Assembly: GCF_042684485.1 (NCBI RefSeq)
Contig: NZ_JBHULM010000011.1
Coordinates: forward strand, 186,001 to 250,000
Source: Oceanihabitans gracilariae
Lineage (GTDB): Bacteria; Bacteroidota; Bacteroidia; Flavobacteriales; Flavobacteriaceae
DNA: 64,000 bases
Reading direction: 5' to 3'
Under the pieces are notes generated by a model. The model saw only the letters and a list, made by a program, of their open reading frames with translations. It had not been told where the DNA came from and ran no database searches. How positions within the stretch are numbered: position 1 is the stretch's first letter; each line of letters opens with the position of its first letter. Of the stretch, positions 44,279 through 53,768 are shown one piece after another. The position numbers were made by a program, and so were the translations under genes.

Positions 44279-45847
44279 ATGAAGCATATCATTTTATCAT
44301 GCATTTTCAGCATTATTACGGCAAGCAGTTTTGCTCAAGACAGACCAAACATCATCTTCTTGTTATCCGATGACCAAACCAGTATCGCAACAGGTTGTTA
44401 TGGTAACGACCAAGTGGTAACCCCAAATATGGATGCCTTAGCAGAAGAAGGGGTATTATTTGAAAACCATTATAACACCACAGCCATTTGTATGGCTAGT
44501 AGAGCGGTTATTCTTACCGGAATGTATGAATATAAAGCAGGTTGTAATTTTGAACATGGTCCACTTAGAAAAGAAAAATTTGCTAAATCTTATCCTGTAC
44601 TTTTAAGAGAGCAAGGGTATTACACTGGATTTGCAGGTAAATTTGGCTTAGCCGTTTCTGATGATGGCAATGGCACAAGTCATAATAAATGGGAAGACCT
44701 TCCTATTGATGATTTTGACAATTGGGCAGGTGGCTTAGGACAAACTAGTTACCGAACAGCCAAAAATAAATACATGGCTAAATATGCCGAAAAATATCCG
44801 CATAGTACTAGAGCGTATGCCGCTTGGGCAGAAGATTTTATTATAGAAGCTAAAGCCACTGGTAAACCGTTTTCTATGTCTATTAGCTTCAAGGCGCCAC
44901 ACATGCCTTTTTCACCAGATCAATATTTCGACTATGTTTACGAAGGAAAAACATACAAGAAACCCGATAATTACGGAGCAGAAAACGCAGAACATTTAGC
45001 ACCTCAAGCAAAAACAGGACGACAGTACAATAGCTACGACTTTTGGAGAGATTCTGAAGAGAGCTACCAAAAAACCATTAAAAATTACAACCAATTAATC
45101 CATGGTGTCGATTATGCTTTGGGTATGATTAGAAAAACTTTAGAAGAACAAGGCATTGCCGATAACACCATCATTATTTTCACTAGTGACAATGGTTATA
45201 GCTGTGGTGCACACAGTTTTGGCGGAAAAGTTTTACCTTATGAAGAAGCATCTAAATCTCCACTTATCATTTACGATCCTAGAGTACCAAGTAAAAAAAG
45301 AGGAGTACGTCGTGAGGCCATTACTGCAAATATTGATTTAGCTCCAACCATTTTAAAGTATGCAGGTTTAGAAGCACCAGAAAACATGGATGGAGAAGAT
45401 TTAAACCTATTGATAGAAAAACCTAGGAAATTTAAACGCGAAACTGTTGCATTGACTAATATGTGGGGAAATGACGAAATACAAGCTATGGGAGTTGTTT
45501 CGCAAGATTGGAAATACGTGTTTTGGCAGTATGAAGATGATCGCATGAATCCTACTGAAGAACTTTTTCATATTGGAGAAGACAAATTAGAAATGACCAA
45601 TAAAGCCAGCGATCCTTCTGCCAAAAAACAGCTTGAAAAAATGCGTGCTATCTATGATGAACAACTCGAAAAGTTGCGAAATGAAGCTACTACAGATAAT
45701 CGTTATCAAAAATATGGTGTGTTATTTGATAGAAATGCCACTGCTGAAGAGAAAAAACCTTATTTAATTGGTACCTATGAGGAAATTTTAAAAAGAGCAA
45801 GCAACAAGAAGAAAAAGAAAAGAAAGAAAAAGAAGAAGAAAAACTAA
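44279..45847 (+). CDS. S1 sulfatase with CMASR motif and poly-lysine tail
   Basis: A 522-residue exported sulfatase (signal ending SFAQ). The modification motif is CMASR (Cys71), with Ala instead of Pro; FGE accepts CxAxR in known sulfatases. The GKWH element is GKFG here, so the usual His is missing at that position, while SDDQTS and TSDNGYSCGAHSFGGK are kept. It is nearest to the 38407 type. The last 15 residues are nearly all Lys and Arg (KKKKRKKKKKKN). Second gene of the 42265 operon, 49 bp after the T9SS hydrolase. Active sulfatase is likely but the active-site departures deserve attention. Confidence 0.87.
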   Translation: MKHIILSCIFSIITASSFAQDRPNIIFLLSDDQTSIATGCYGNDQVVTPNMDALAEEGVLFENHYNTTAICMASRAVILTGMYEYKAGCNFEHGPLRKEKFAKSYPVLLREQGYYTGFAGKFGLAVSDDGNGTSHNKWEDLPIDDFDNWAGGLGQTSYRTAKNKYMAKYAEKYPHSTRAYAAWAEDFIIEAKATGKPFSMSISFKAPHMPFSPDQYFDYVYEGKTYKKPDNYGAENAEHLAPQAKTGRQYNSYDFWRDSEESYQKTIKNYNQLIHGVDYALGMIRKTLEEQGIADNTIIIFTSDNGYSCGAHSFGGKVLPYEEASKSPLIIYDPRVPSKKRGVRREAITANIDLAPTILKYAGLEAPENMDGEDLNLLIEKPRKFKRETVALTNMWGNDEIQAMGVVSQDWKYVFWQYEDDRMNPTEELFHIGEDKLEMTNKASDPSAKKQLEKMRAIYDEQLEKLRNEATTDNRYQKYGVLFDRNATAEEKKPYLIGTYEEILKRASNKKKKKRKKKKKKN

Positions 45848-45892
45848 TCATATTCTAAATAAATAGATCTTATAAATTATTACTTTAATACA

Positions 45893-47752
45893 ATGTATAA
45901 AATATTCCTACTTTCATTTTTTGTACTGTTTAGCATCCCAACAACATGCAGCAGTCAAACTCATGCAGACAACGAAAGACCAAGTAAACCTAATGTATTA
46001 CTAATTTTAACCGATGATTTGGGTTGGCAAGACGTAAAATGCTATGATGTAGATGAACCATCTCCATTTGAAACTCCAAACATTGATCAACTCTCCAAAG
46101 AAGGCGTAATGTTCTGGCAAGCATATTCGCCAGCACCAACCTGTTCGCCTTCAAGAGGTGCCATATTATCGGGTAAACATCCTGTGCGTTTAGAACGTAC
46201 CAATGTTAGAGGTGGTCATCCGCCTTTACCTTTCAATCATGGTTCTACCTTAATTAGCCCTTGGATGCGTGGCGCTTTAGATACTTCAGAAGTTACTATT
46301 GCAGAATCGCTTCAATCTAATGGTTATAAAACAGGACACTCAGGAAAATGGCATGTAGGTGCTGCACGATCGGATGAACCTTTACCTAAGCAGCAAGGTT
46401 TTGATTTCTCTGAACATGGATTTGGATCACATCAAAAAATGAAGGATAGAACAACAGGATTTGCCACTACAGATCCTTCAGATCCTTTTTATTTAGACGA
46501 AGAAGGTTTCCCTTTTGATGATATTACACAAGATGGTATTGACTTTATGGATGCCTCTAAAGCAGATCCATTTTTTCTTTACTATTGTTCGCGTTTAGTA
46601 CATACGCCTATTCATACAAGAAGTGAAGCATTGCTAAAAAAATACTATGAAAAATTAGGTATAGACTACCCAAGAGAAAGTGATGTTTGGGATGAAGCAG
46701 GTCAAAGAAATGCCTATTATGCTGCCATGGTTGAAACCATAGATCATTATACGGGATTATTACTTAAATACCTGAAAGAAACAGAAGATCCGAGATGGCC
46801 TGGACATATGTTAATTGAAAATACCTATGTTATTTTCACATCAGATAATGGTGGTATGGAAAGACATACAAAAGAAATTATAACAGACAACTACCCTTTA
46901 GATAAAGGAAAAATAAACGCTAAAGAAGGAGGTGTTAGAGTACCACTTATTATAACTGGTCCTAATATCGCTTCAAACGTAGAATCTAATGTTATCGTAA
47001 ATGGTATTGACTTCTACCCTACAATCTTAAGCTGGACAGGCACTAAAAAACAAGAGAATCAAATTCTTGATGGTGCTGATTTATCTACCTTATTAGATAA
47101 AGACCCAACGGACTCTAAGTTGGTCATTGACCCTTGGACAGGAGCATCTAGAAACTCTATGATGTGGCACTTCCCTAACAGTTCTATGCAATCGACTTTA
47201 CGAATTGGAGATTATAAATTGGTACGAAACTATACAGACACTAAGGAAAGAACAACGCTAGATTTATACCAACTGTATGAAAACGGGTCGAAACGTGTAG
47301 ATATTGAGGAATCAAAAAACTTGGCCTTAGAAATGCCTGAGAAAGCAAAAGCAATGAATGAATTGTTGCAAGAACGCTTAGATCAACTTAACGCTAGATA
47401 TCCTTTCTTGAATCCAACGAGTAAAAAAGCTTTACCTAACCAATCTAAAGCACCTACTGTTGCAGATCATGGATCTGATGGCAATACGGTTTGGGTAAGC
47501 TTTAAAAATAATGGTGCTAAGGTGACTAAAGCCGAACTTATTTACACTACAAATGGTGGTATAAAAGGAGAGATTTGGTTTCCTGTACCTATGACATTAA
47601 AAGATAATAAAGCTTCTGTGACTTTACCTGAAGGCACAACACACTACGTCTTTAATTTAGTAGATGAAAACAATTACTTAATCAGCTATCCAGATGCTGG
47701 GTATCAAAAATTAACCAAAGTATTTGCAACCAAAGCTATTTCTGTGAAATAG
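45893..47752 (+). CDS. S1 sulfatase, GWQD group, CSPSR type
   Basis: A 619-residue exported sulfatase with TDDLGWQD, Cys84 in CSPSR, GKWHVGAARS and TSDNGGMERHTK. It belongs to the DEPxPxETPN group and is most like the sulfatase at 56412, sharing FWQAYSPAPTC, DPSDPxxLDExGFPF, DPRWPGHxLxENTY and the C-terminal NGAKVxKAxLIYTTNGG domain. The pair lies in distant operons, so this is an older duplication than 19826/21714. Last gene before the strong terminator at 47772. Confidence 0.92.
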   Translation: MYKIFLLSFFVLFSIPTTCSSQTHADNERPSKPNVLLILTDDLGWQDVKCYDVDEPSPFETPNIDQLSKEGVMFWQAYSPAPTCSPSRGAILSGKHPVRLERTNVRGGHPPLPFNHGSTLISPWMRGALDTSEVTIAESLQSNGYKTGHSGKWHVGAARSDEPLPKQQGFDFSEHGFGSHQKMKDRTTGFATTDPSDPFYLDEEGFPFDDITQDGIDFMDASKADPFFLYYCSRLVHTPIHTRSEALLKKYYEKLGIDYPRESDVWDEAGQRNAYYAAMVETIDHYTGLLLKYLKETEDPRWPGHMLIENTYVIFTSDNGGMERHTKEIITDNYPLDKGKINAKEGGVRVPLIITGPNIASNVESNVIVNGIDFYPTILSWTGTKKQENQILDGADLSTLLDKDPTDSKLVIDPWTGASRNSMMWHFPNSSMQSTLRIGDYKLVRNYTDTKERTTLDLYQLYENGSKRVDIEESKNLALEMPEKAKAMNELLQERLDQLNARYPFLNPTSKKALPNQSKAPTVADHGSDGNTVWVSFKNNGAKVTKAELIYTTNGGIKGEIWFPVPMTLKDNKASVTLPEGTTHYVFNLVDENNYLISYPDAGYQKLTKVFATKAISVK

Positions 47753-47771
47753 TAAAGTATATTTCCTTTTT

Positions 47772-47812
47772 AAAAAAAGCACTATAGTCCTAAATACTAT
47801 AGTGCTTTTTTT
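47772..47812 (+). terminator. Strong Rho-independent terminator
   Basis: AAAAAAAGCACTATAGT and its exact complement form a 17-bp stem around CCTAAAT, ending in a T run. It closes the 42265 operon. Confidence 0.9.
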
Positions 47813-47879
47813 GTTATTCAAGTATGCATCATCCCTTTAACGATATGATACCACAAATATTCTAAAATCAAAAAAGGTG

Positions 47880-47940
47880 GATTTCAGCAACTTTTTGGTT
47901 AAAACTAGCAGCAAGACATCCTTCCTTTAAAGTACTTTTA
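47880..47940 (+). promoter_or_regulatory. Regulon element plus promoter for the T9SS sulfatase
   Basis: Half-sites GATTTCAGCAAC (core ends 47887) and AAAACTAGCAGC (core ends 47908), 21 bp apart, then TACTTTTA at 47933-47940, 25 bp after the second core. The second half-site is weaker than average. Confidence 0.7.
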
Positions 47941-47957
47941 CCTAAAATAATTTCACG

Positions 47958-50534
47958 ATGAAAAACACGACACTACTTTTTTTATTCAGTTTACTTTTAT
48001 TCCCACAAGTTTATGGTCAAACCATAGATAAGCCGAATATTGTTATTTTTTATGTTGATGATTTGGGTTGGCAAGATACTAACCTTAATAATGTAGGAGA
48101 CCCAGTACCTTGGGAAACTCCTAAGATGGAAGCTTTAGCTGCAGATGGCGCTAAATTTTCGCAAGCATATTCTCCTGCACCAACTTGTGCACCTTCTAGA
48201 GCTGCAATGCTAAGTGGTAGACACCCAATAAAAACTAAATTAACACAAGTATCTGGAGGTATCTTACCTAAATTAAAGAATTCACAAGCTGCTAATAAAT
48301 TAATAAGCCCTTATTTTCCAAAAAGATTAGATGTTAATGAGTTTACAATAGCAGAAGCTTTAAGTGCAAATGGATACCACACAGGCCATATTGGTAAATG
48401 GCATGTTGATGGAGCCAATGGTTTTCCTGTAGCTGTAGACCAAGGTTTTGATACTGAATTTACAAGTAGAGGTGTGCAACAAAATATGGGTGACAGATAT
48501 GATATTTCAAATTTTGGTGGGAATGATCCAAATTACCCTTTAGATGCGGATGGAATACCATATGATTCTGTTACAGATGAAGCTGTAGCATATATGGCAG
48601 ATAGAGTCGCTGCTAATGGTGGATCTGGAGAGCCTTTTTTCTTGTATATGGCTACTTGGTTGGTACATACACCAATTCAAACTAGAGATTTGCCAATGTT
48701 ACAAGACATAACACAAACATTAGTGGATGCAGGTGAAATAGATCCTGCTGATGTTGGTCCAAATGGTATACCAACGGAAACAACACCTTTAACTGCAGAT
48801 GGAGAGCATAATCCATTTTATGGAGCTATGGTGCAAACTGTAGATTGGAGTTTAGGGAAGTTAGTTGATTATTTAAAAGCAACGGATGACCCAAGACATC
48901 CTGGAATGAAATTATTTGATACAACATATATTATTTTTTCTTCAGATAACGGAGCTTCTGAACAAAATAATGCGGCTAATGGTTTTGAAATTGTAGCGGA
49001 TAACTACCCTTTAGATTTAGGAAAAACAAGTGCTAAAGAAGGAGGTATTCGTGTACCTATGATTGTAACAGGACCAGATATTCCTGTAGCTACATATAGC
49101 AATATTGTTAATGGTTTAGATTTTTTTCCAACAATTTTATCGTTAACTGATACAACTATAGCTGAGCCTCTTATGGATGATTTAGATGGCGCAGATTTAA
49201 GCGACCTGTTAAAAGGAAATAATACTATAGTAGAACAAACAGTAGGAGGCGTAACAACAGAAAGAACAGATCTTTTTTGGCATTACCCTAGTGTTGGTAG
49301 TGATCTTAAAGCAAAATCATCTATAAGAAGAGGTGATTATAAAATATATAAAAAATATATTGACAATACTTATGAAGCATATCAATTGTATAATGGAGGA
49401 GATAATTTTGTAGATATAAATGAAACTACAGATGTTATAGATACCATGGATCAGACATTGAAACAAGATATGATTGATACATTGGAAGCATATTTAGCAA
49501 ATAATGATGCAAGAATTCCGTCATGGAATCCAGATTATGCGGAAGCTGATGGTCCTTTAGAAAACCAACTATTAGTGCCTTCAATAGCTTCGTTAGTTTA
49601 TGATGAAAACACAGGTGTTTCTACGTTAACACTAGTAGATGATGACACAAAAGCAGCAATTAGTTATGGTCATTTATTGTACAGACTAAATGAATCCAAT
49701 GAAGAATGGTTTGAAGCTGGAGAAGTAACTATTAATGGTAATATAATAACTGCAAATGTACCAGAAAATGCATATAGAATTGCCTTTGCTTTAAGAGATG
49801 AAAATAACTTTTCAGTATTATCCAATCAATTAGAGATTGTTAATGTTACTAAAATCACCCTAAACACAGTAGATGAAGCGCAGTTGTTTGATCCGGAAAG
49901 TTCTGATGTATATGCAGAATTAGTAGGAAATACTACAGCAAACTCGGCATTTGTTCAAATGCGAACTGTTGGTGGTGGTGATGGTTTTAATATCAATGTA
50001 AAAGCGGAAGCTCCTGTATTATGTGAAAAGATTGTTTTTAGAGTACGATCTCGTGAAGGAGACACGGCTAATTTTGATATTACTATTGGTGATAACACGC
50101 ATAGCTTTGAATATACAAGTACAAGAGATGCGGATGATTTGTATTACGAATTTGACACACCTATTACCTTTACAGAAGCCGCTCAAACCATGGAATTATT
50201 AACGACTGGTTTAGTGAATGCAGATGAAACACTACCACCTAGATTTAGAGTTTATGATATTACTTTTCACTTAGATTTAGAAAGTTTAGGCGTAGATGAG
50301 GTTGAAGATACTGTTCAAAACCTTTTGATATTTCCTAATCCTACAAAAGGGGTTTTTAGTTTAAATAAACCTGTACAATCAGGGATTTTATATAACATAC
50401 ATGGTGCAAAAACACTAGAGTTTAAAAATCAGCATCAAAATATAGACATCTCACATATAAAGTCTGGTATGTACTTTTTACAAGCTATTGATGCTAACGG
50501 AAATAAAACAACCTTAAAACTAATAAAGAAATAA
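47958..50534 (+). CDS. S1 sulfatase with C-terminal beta domains and T9SS tail
   Basis: An 858-residue secreted sulfatase, the longest here. Signal ends VYGQ. The S1 core (to about 530) has VDDLGWQD, Cys77 in CAPSR, GKWHVDGAN and SSDNGASEQNN. A DENNF-type domain follows (about 540-635), as in the rest of the GWQD group. Then comes a binding-like beta domain (about 640-780, FVQMRTVGGGDGFNINVKAE), and a T9SS sorting domain (NLLIFPNPTKGVFSL, ending TTLKLIKK). It is the only one of the 14 sulfatases with a T9SS tail, so it should act outside the cell on the intact polymer while the others act in the periplasm or at the membrane. Transcribed alone. Confidence 0.92.
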   Translation: MKNTTLLFLFSLLLFPQVYGQTIDKPNIVIFYVDDLGWQDTNLNNVGDPVPWETPKMEALAADGAKFSQAYSPAPTCAPSRAAMLSGRHPIKTKLTQVSGGILPKLKNSQAANKLISPYFPKRLDVNEFTIAEALSANGYHTGHIGKWHVDGANGFPVAVDQGFDTEFTSRGVQQNMGDRYDISNFGGNDPNYPLDADGIPYDSVTDEAVAYMADRVAANGGSGEPFFLYMATWLVHTPIQTRDLPMLQDITQTLVDAGEIDPADVGPNGIPTETTPLTADGEHNPFYGAMVQTVDWSLGKLVDYLKATDDPRHPGMKLFDTTYIIFSSDNGASEQNNAANGFEIVADNYPLDLGKTSAKEGGIRVPMIVTGPDIPVATYSNIVNGLDFFPTILSLTDTTIAEPLMDDLDGADLSDLLKGNNTIVEQTVGGVTTERTDLFWHYPSVGSDLKAKSSIRRGDYKIYKKYIDNTYEAYQLYNGGDNFVDINETTDVIDTMDQTLKQDMIDTLEAYLANNDARIPSWNPDYAEADGPLENQLLVPSIASLVYDENTGVSTLTLVDDDTKAAISYGHLLYRLNESNEEWFEAGEVTINGNIITANVPENAYRIAFALRDENNFSVLSNQLEIVNVTKITLNTVDEAQLFDPESSDVYAELVGNTTANSAFVQMRTVGGGDGFNINVKAEAPVLCEKIVFRVRSREGDTANFDITIGDNTHSFEYTSTRDADDLYYEFDTPITFTEAAQTMELLTTGLVNADETLPPRFRVYDITFHLDLESLGVDEVEDTVQNLLIFPNPTKGVFSLNKPVQSGILYNIHGAKTLEFKNQHQNIDISHIKSGMYFLQAIDANGNKTTLKLIKK

Positions 50535-50560
50535 TTTTATAGAATTATATTCTACTTGAA

Positions 50561-50680
50561 AATAATTTGTCATTCCAAACAACGTACAAACAAAGGTATC
50601 TTCACAAAAAGACAACTTCGTTCTACGGCGTTTAGCTTAAGCGCTACTTGCGCTACATAAAGCAGGAATGACAAATTATT
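50561..50680. repeat. Long inverted repeat, MITE-like or large hairpin
   Basis: AATAATTTGTCATTCC (50561-50576) is perfectly complementary to GGAATGACAAATTATT (50665-50680), enclosing 88 bases without a coding frame, and a T run follows. It lies between the convergent 47958 and 50789 genes and could be a terminator-like structure or a small dispersed element. The following bases to 50760 hold nothing further that I recognise. Confidence 0.55.
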
Positions 50681-50788
50681 TTTTTATACCCTTTAGAGAA
50701 CTTCGTTTCGTAAACAACAAGCAGCAATGAAACGGGGTCTTTTTAATCTACAATTACAAGAAAGAACCTTCTGTAAGCCTTTATTCCT

Positions 50789-53503
50789 TTAGTTTTTGTT
50801 ATTATTTCGGTTACCTAATCTATAGGTATAACTTAAAATAATATAGCGTCCTAAACTCTCTGAGGTTGTTTCTTCAAAATAATTAGTAGTACTTCTTCTT
50901 TCAAAATCTACATTTTTATCTAAAAGGTCAATTAAAACCAGTTTTACAATATTAGAACTATTCTTAACAGTATAAGAAATAGCCATATTCCATATTGGGA
51001 GATGCAGATTAGTAGAAAATTGATTATCTGAAAACACAAAATAATCAAACTGTGTATTAAAGTTTAGTTGTTTAGTAAAATCATAATCTACAGAAGAAAA
51101 ATAATGTTGTTTGGTATACGTTCTGTTCAGGTCTTTTTCTATAGAAAACGACGTGTTATTTACACTGTATTGCGTTCCTAACTTTAAGTCCATAAGATTT
51201 TTAGCTGTATTTTCTAAAGTCAAACCTATTAAAACCTCTTTAGCAACAACATCATTGAGTTGCAAATTAACCAATGCGGTATAGGCATCATAAAAACTAC
51301 TATTCTTAATGGTATAACGCATTCCTAATCCTTTAATTTTTTTACTAAAATTAAAAGCTGTCGTTAATCGTCTTCTATCGCCACTATTAATGTAACTTCT
51401 TGTTTTAACAAATTCATCATCAATAACAATGTTGGGTATAATAGCATCTTGAGAAAACTGGTATCGCATGGTACCTGTAAAATTGAGTGACGATTTATAA
51501 TTATAAATATTAGCCAATAGCGAAAAATCATCATTTTTTTCGGTTTTTAAATCAGGATTACCACGTCTAATAAAAAAAGGATTAAGGTCATTAATAACGG
51601 TTGAGCTTTCATTAGTTCTAGGGCTACGTATAATTCTTTTATACACCAATCGGTATTTCACGCCTTGTTTGGGTTTGTATTGTACAGTTGAAAATGGGTT
51701 GACATAAAACTGACTACTCGTGAAATTATCTTGGTTTATGACACCAAAAGAGCGATCGAGTTCTTGAAGTTCAACACCAGTAAACACATTCAGCTTTTTA
51801 GCACTATAACTGTAAGCCATTCGGTTTTGATAACTCCCTTCTCTGTTATTGTATTTATATACCAGAAGCTCTTCGGCATTATCATCTGTGACTGTAGTTT
51901 TAAGTTGATAGATGTCTTCCTTTTGATTTAACACCTTTAAAAACGATTGAAATTTAAAATAATGATAACCACCTAGTGGCTCTGTATATTTAAAATTGAA
52001 TTTATATTGGCCGTTATTAAAAACTTCGTCCCTAAGGGCAAGAATTTCACTATTGGAGAGATTATCGCTACTAATGTTTCTGGTAATAAACGTGTGTTGC
52101 GTATTATCTTTTTCTTTTTTACTTACATTGGTATTAAAACCAACACTAAAGCTACGTCCTGCTTTTTTTAGTTTCTGATAGTAGTTTACATTAAAAAGTA
52201 ATGCTTTTTTAGTATTCTTATTTCGGTACTCTTGAACGTTTGTAGTTTGTAAAGCTTCGTCTTCATCATAATAAAAACCCGCTCTAGATGTATTTTGCAC
52301 AACATCGTCTGCATTTAAACGTCCTCTAATAATAAGGCTATTGGTTTTGTTGGATCTGTTTTTATAATTGAAATTAAAATTGTGATTTTTAGAAACTTTG
52401 TTAAACGTATTTTCTGCTTCGTAATCAAAGTTATTGGTATTAGAAAAAGATATTCGTTTTGAAAAAGACGTACCTCTGTTATCTGAAAGATTGTAGAAAT
52501 AATCGGCATTAAACACTTCTTTTTCTTTAAACTCGTGGCCAAAATTTACGCCACTAACCCCTGTTTTTAAATAACCACTTAAGCTTTTTGAGGATGTTAT
52601 ATTGCTATCGTCATCATCAGATTCATCTGCAATACCATCGGCATTTTCTAGAAAGCCTTGAATGTTAGAGCCTGTAATATTGATGTTATTTAGTTTTCCA
52701 ATAATGGAAAACTGGGTTTTAGGTGAAAACTTATTGTAATTAAAATTACTAAAATAGCGACTATCTAAGCCAATACCTGCGGAAGCCTTACCGAAACCTT
52801 GATTTTTTTTTGATGCTTTAAGCGTGAAATTAATAACCACTTGTTTATTACCATCGGTTACACCTGTAAGTTCTGCTTCATCGCTTTTTTTATCAATAAC
52901 TTCAATTTTTGCAATAGCATCTGCCGATAAATTTTTTAATACAATAGCTGGATCACCTCCAAAAAACTCTTTTCCATCCACATATATTTTGGTGACTTCA
53001 TTGCCTTGCGCTACAACTTTACCATTAGAATCGATCTCTAAACCTGGTAATTTTTTTAATAGCATTTCTAAATTATCACTAGAGTTTACTTTAAAAGAAT
53101 TGGCATTAAAAGCAATAGTATCTTCTTTTATTTGAACAGGAATTTCTGCAGATATCGTAACAGCTTCTAATTGATACGTGTCTTCTTTAAGAAGGATTTC
53201 ACCAAGATCTATAGGCTTATTTGCATAAGAAACATGCTCAAAATGGGACATATAACCTAAATAAGAAAATTGAAGTAACAAGGAGTCTTTAGGAGCCTCT
53301 AGAAAAGCAAATGCTCCAGTAACATCTGTAATTGTATAATTTATATATGTAGAATCCTTCTGTTTTAAAAGGGCTACAGAAACTAGTTCTAAAGGCGTCT
53401 TGTTTTCACTAACAACACGACCCTTAATTGGTGGTGCAGACTGACATAATACAACCTTAGACAAGAGAAGAAAAACCAATATTAAAATTTGGGGTGATTT
53501 CAT
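50789..53503 (-). CDS. Outer-membrane beta-barrel protein with TonB plug
   Basis: A 904-residue protein: signal peptide ending VVLCQ, carboxypeptidase-D-like regulatory domain (IKGRVVSENKTPLELVSVALL), a TonB-plug-like part (NLEMLLKKLPGLEIDSNGKVVAQGNEVTKIYVDGKEFFGGDP) and a barrel of the OMP_b-brl_3 type ending in YRLGNRNNNKN. The C-terminus lacks the usual aromatic last residue. Such proteins are common in Bacteroidota and many have no known cargo. It differs clearly from the 13716 receptor. I found no regulon element before it, so it may belong to another system or be constitutive. Confidence 0.8.
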   Translation of the reverse strand: MKSPQILILVFLLLSKVVLCQSAPPIKGRVVSENKTPLELVSVALLKQKDSTYINYTITDVTGAFAFLEAPKDSLLLQFSYLGYMSHFEHVSYANKPIDLGEILLKEDTYQLEAVTISAEIPVQIKEDTIAFNANSFKVNSSDNLEMLLKKLPGLEIDSNGKVVAQGNEVTKIYVDGKEFFGGDPAIVLKNLSADAIAKIEVIDKKSDEAELTGVTDGNKQVVINFTLKASKKNQGFGKASAGIGLDSRYFSNFNYNKFSPKTQFSIIGKLNNINITGSNIQGFLENADGIADESDDDDSNITSSKSLSGYLKTGVSGVNFGHEFKEKEVFNADYFYNLSDNRGTSFSKRISFSNTNNFDYEAENTFNKVSKNHNFNFNYKNRSNKTNSLIIRGRLNADDVVQNTSRAGFYYDEDEALQTTNVQEYRNKNTKKALLFNVNYYQKLKKAGRSFSVGFNTNVSKKEKDNTQHTFITRNISSDNLSNSEILALRDEVFNNGQYKFNFKYTEPLGGYHYFKFQSFLKVLNQKEDIYQLKTTVTDDNAEELLVYKYNNREGSYQNRMAYSYSAKKLNVFTGVELQELDRSFGVINQDNFTSSQFYVNPFSTVQYKPKQGVKYRLVYKRIIRSPRTNESSTVINDLNPFFIRRGNPDLKTEKNDDFSLLANIYNYKSSLNFTGTMRYQFSQDAIIPNIVIDDEFVKTRSYINSGDRRRLTTAFNFSKKIKGLGMRYTIKNSSFYDAYTALVNLQLNDVVAKEVLIGLTLENTAKNLMDLKLGTQYSVNNTSFSIEKDLNRTYTKQHYFSSVDYDFTKQLNFNTQFDYFVFSDNQFSTNLHLPIWNMAISYTVKNSSNIVKLVLIDLLDKNVDFERRSTTNYFEETTSESLGRYIILSYTYRLGNRNNNKN

Positions 53504-53700
53504 CGGATAGTTAAATTACTTCGATTTCAAATTACGCGACTTTTTGATTACAAACAGTGATTTTGTGTCTAATCTAGGCGCAAACCTCTACTAAGCTCTT
53601 TCTCTTTAATTATATAAAAGAGAAAAGAAAGAGATTAAGGGTTATCTTTTTTTACAAATGTAATAGGTTAAACAAGCCTATTTACCATATTATAGAAAAG

Positions 53701-53740
53701 TAAAAGAGCTCCTTAGCCAATAGACTTAGGAACTCTTTTA
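53701..53740 (-). terminator. Terminator hairpin after the 53769 gene
   Basis: TAAAAGAGCTCCTTAG and CTTAGGAACTCTTTTA pair at 14 of 16 positions; on the - strand the stem is followed by TTTT-rich sequence. Confidence 0.65.
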
Positions 53741-53768
53741 ATATTTAATTTGCTATTAATCAAATACT

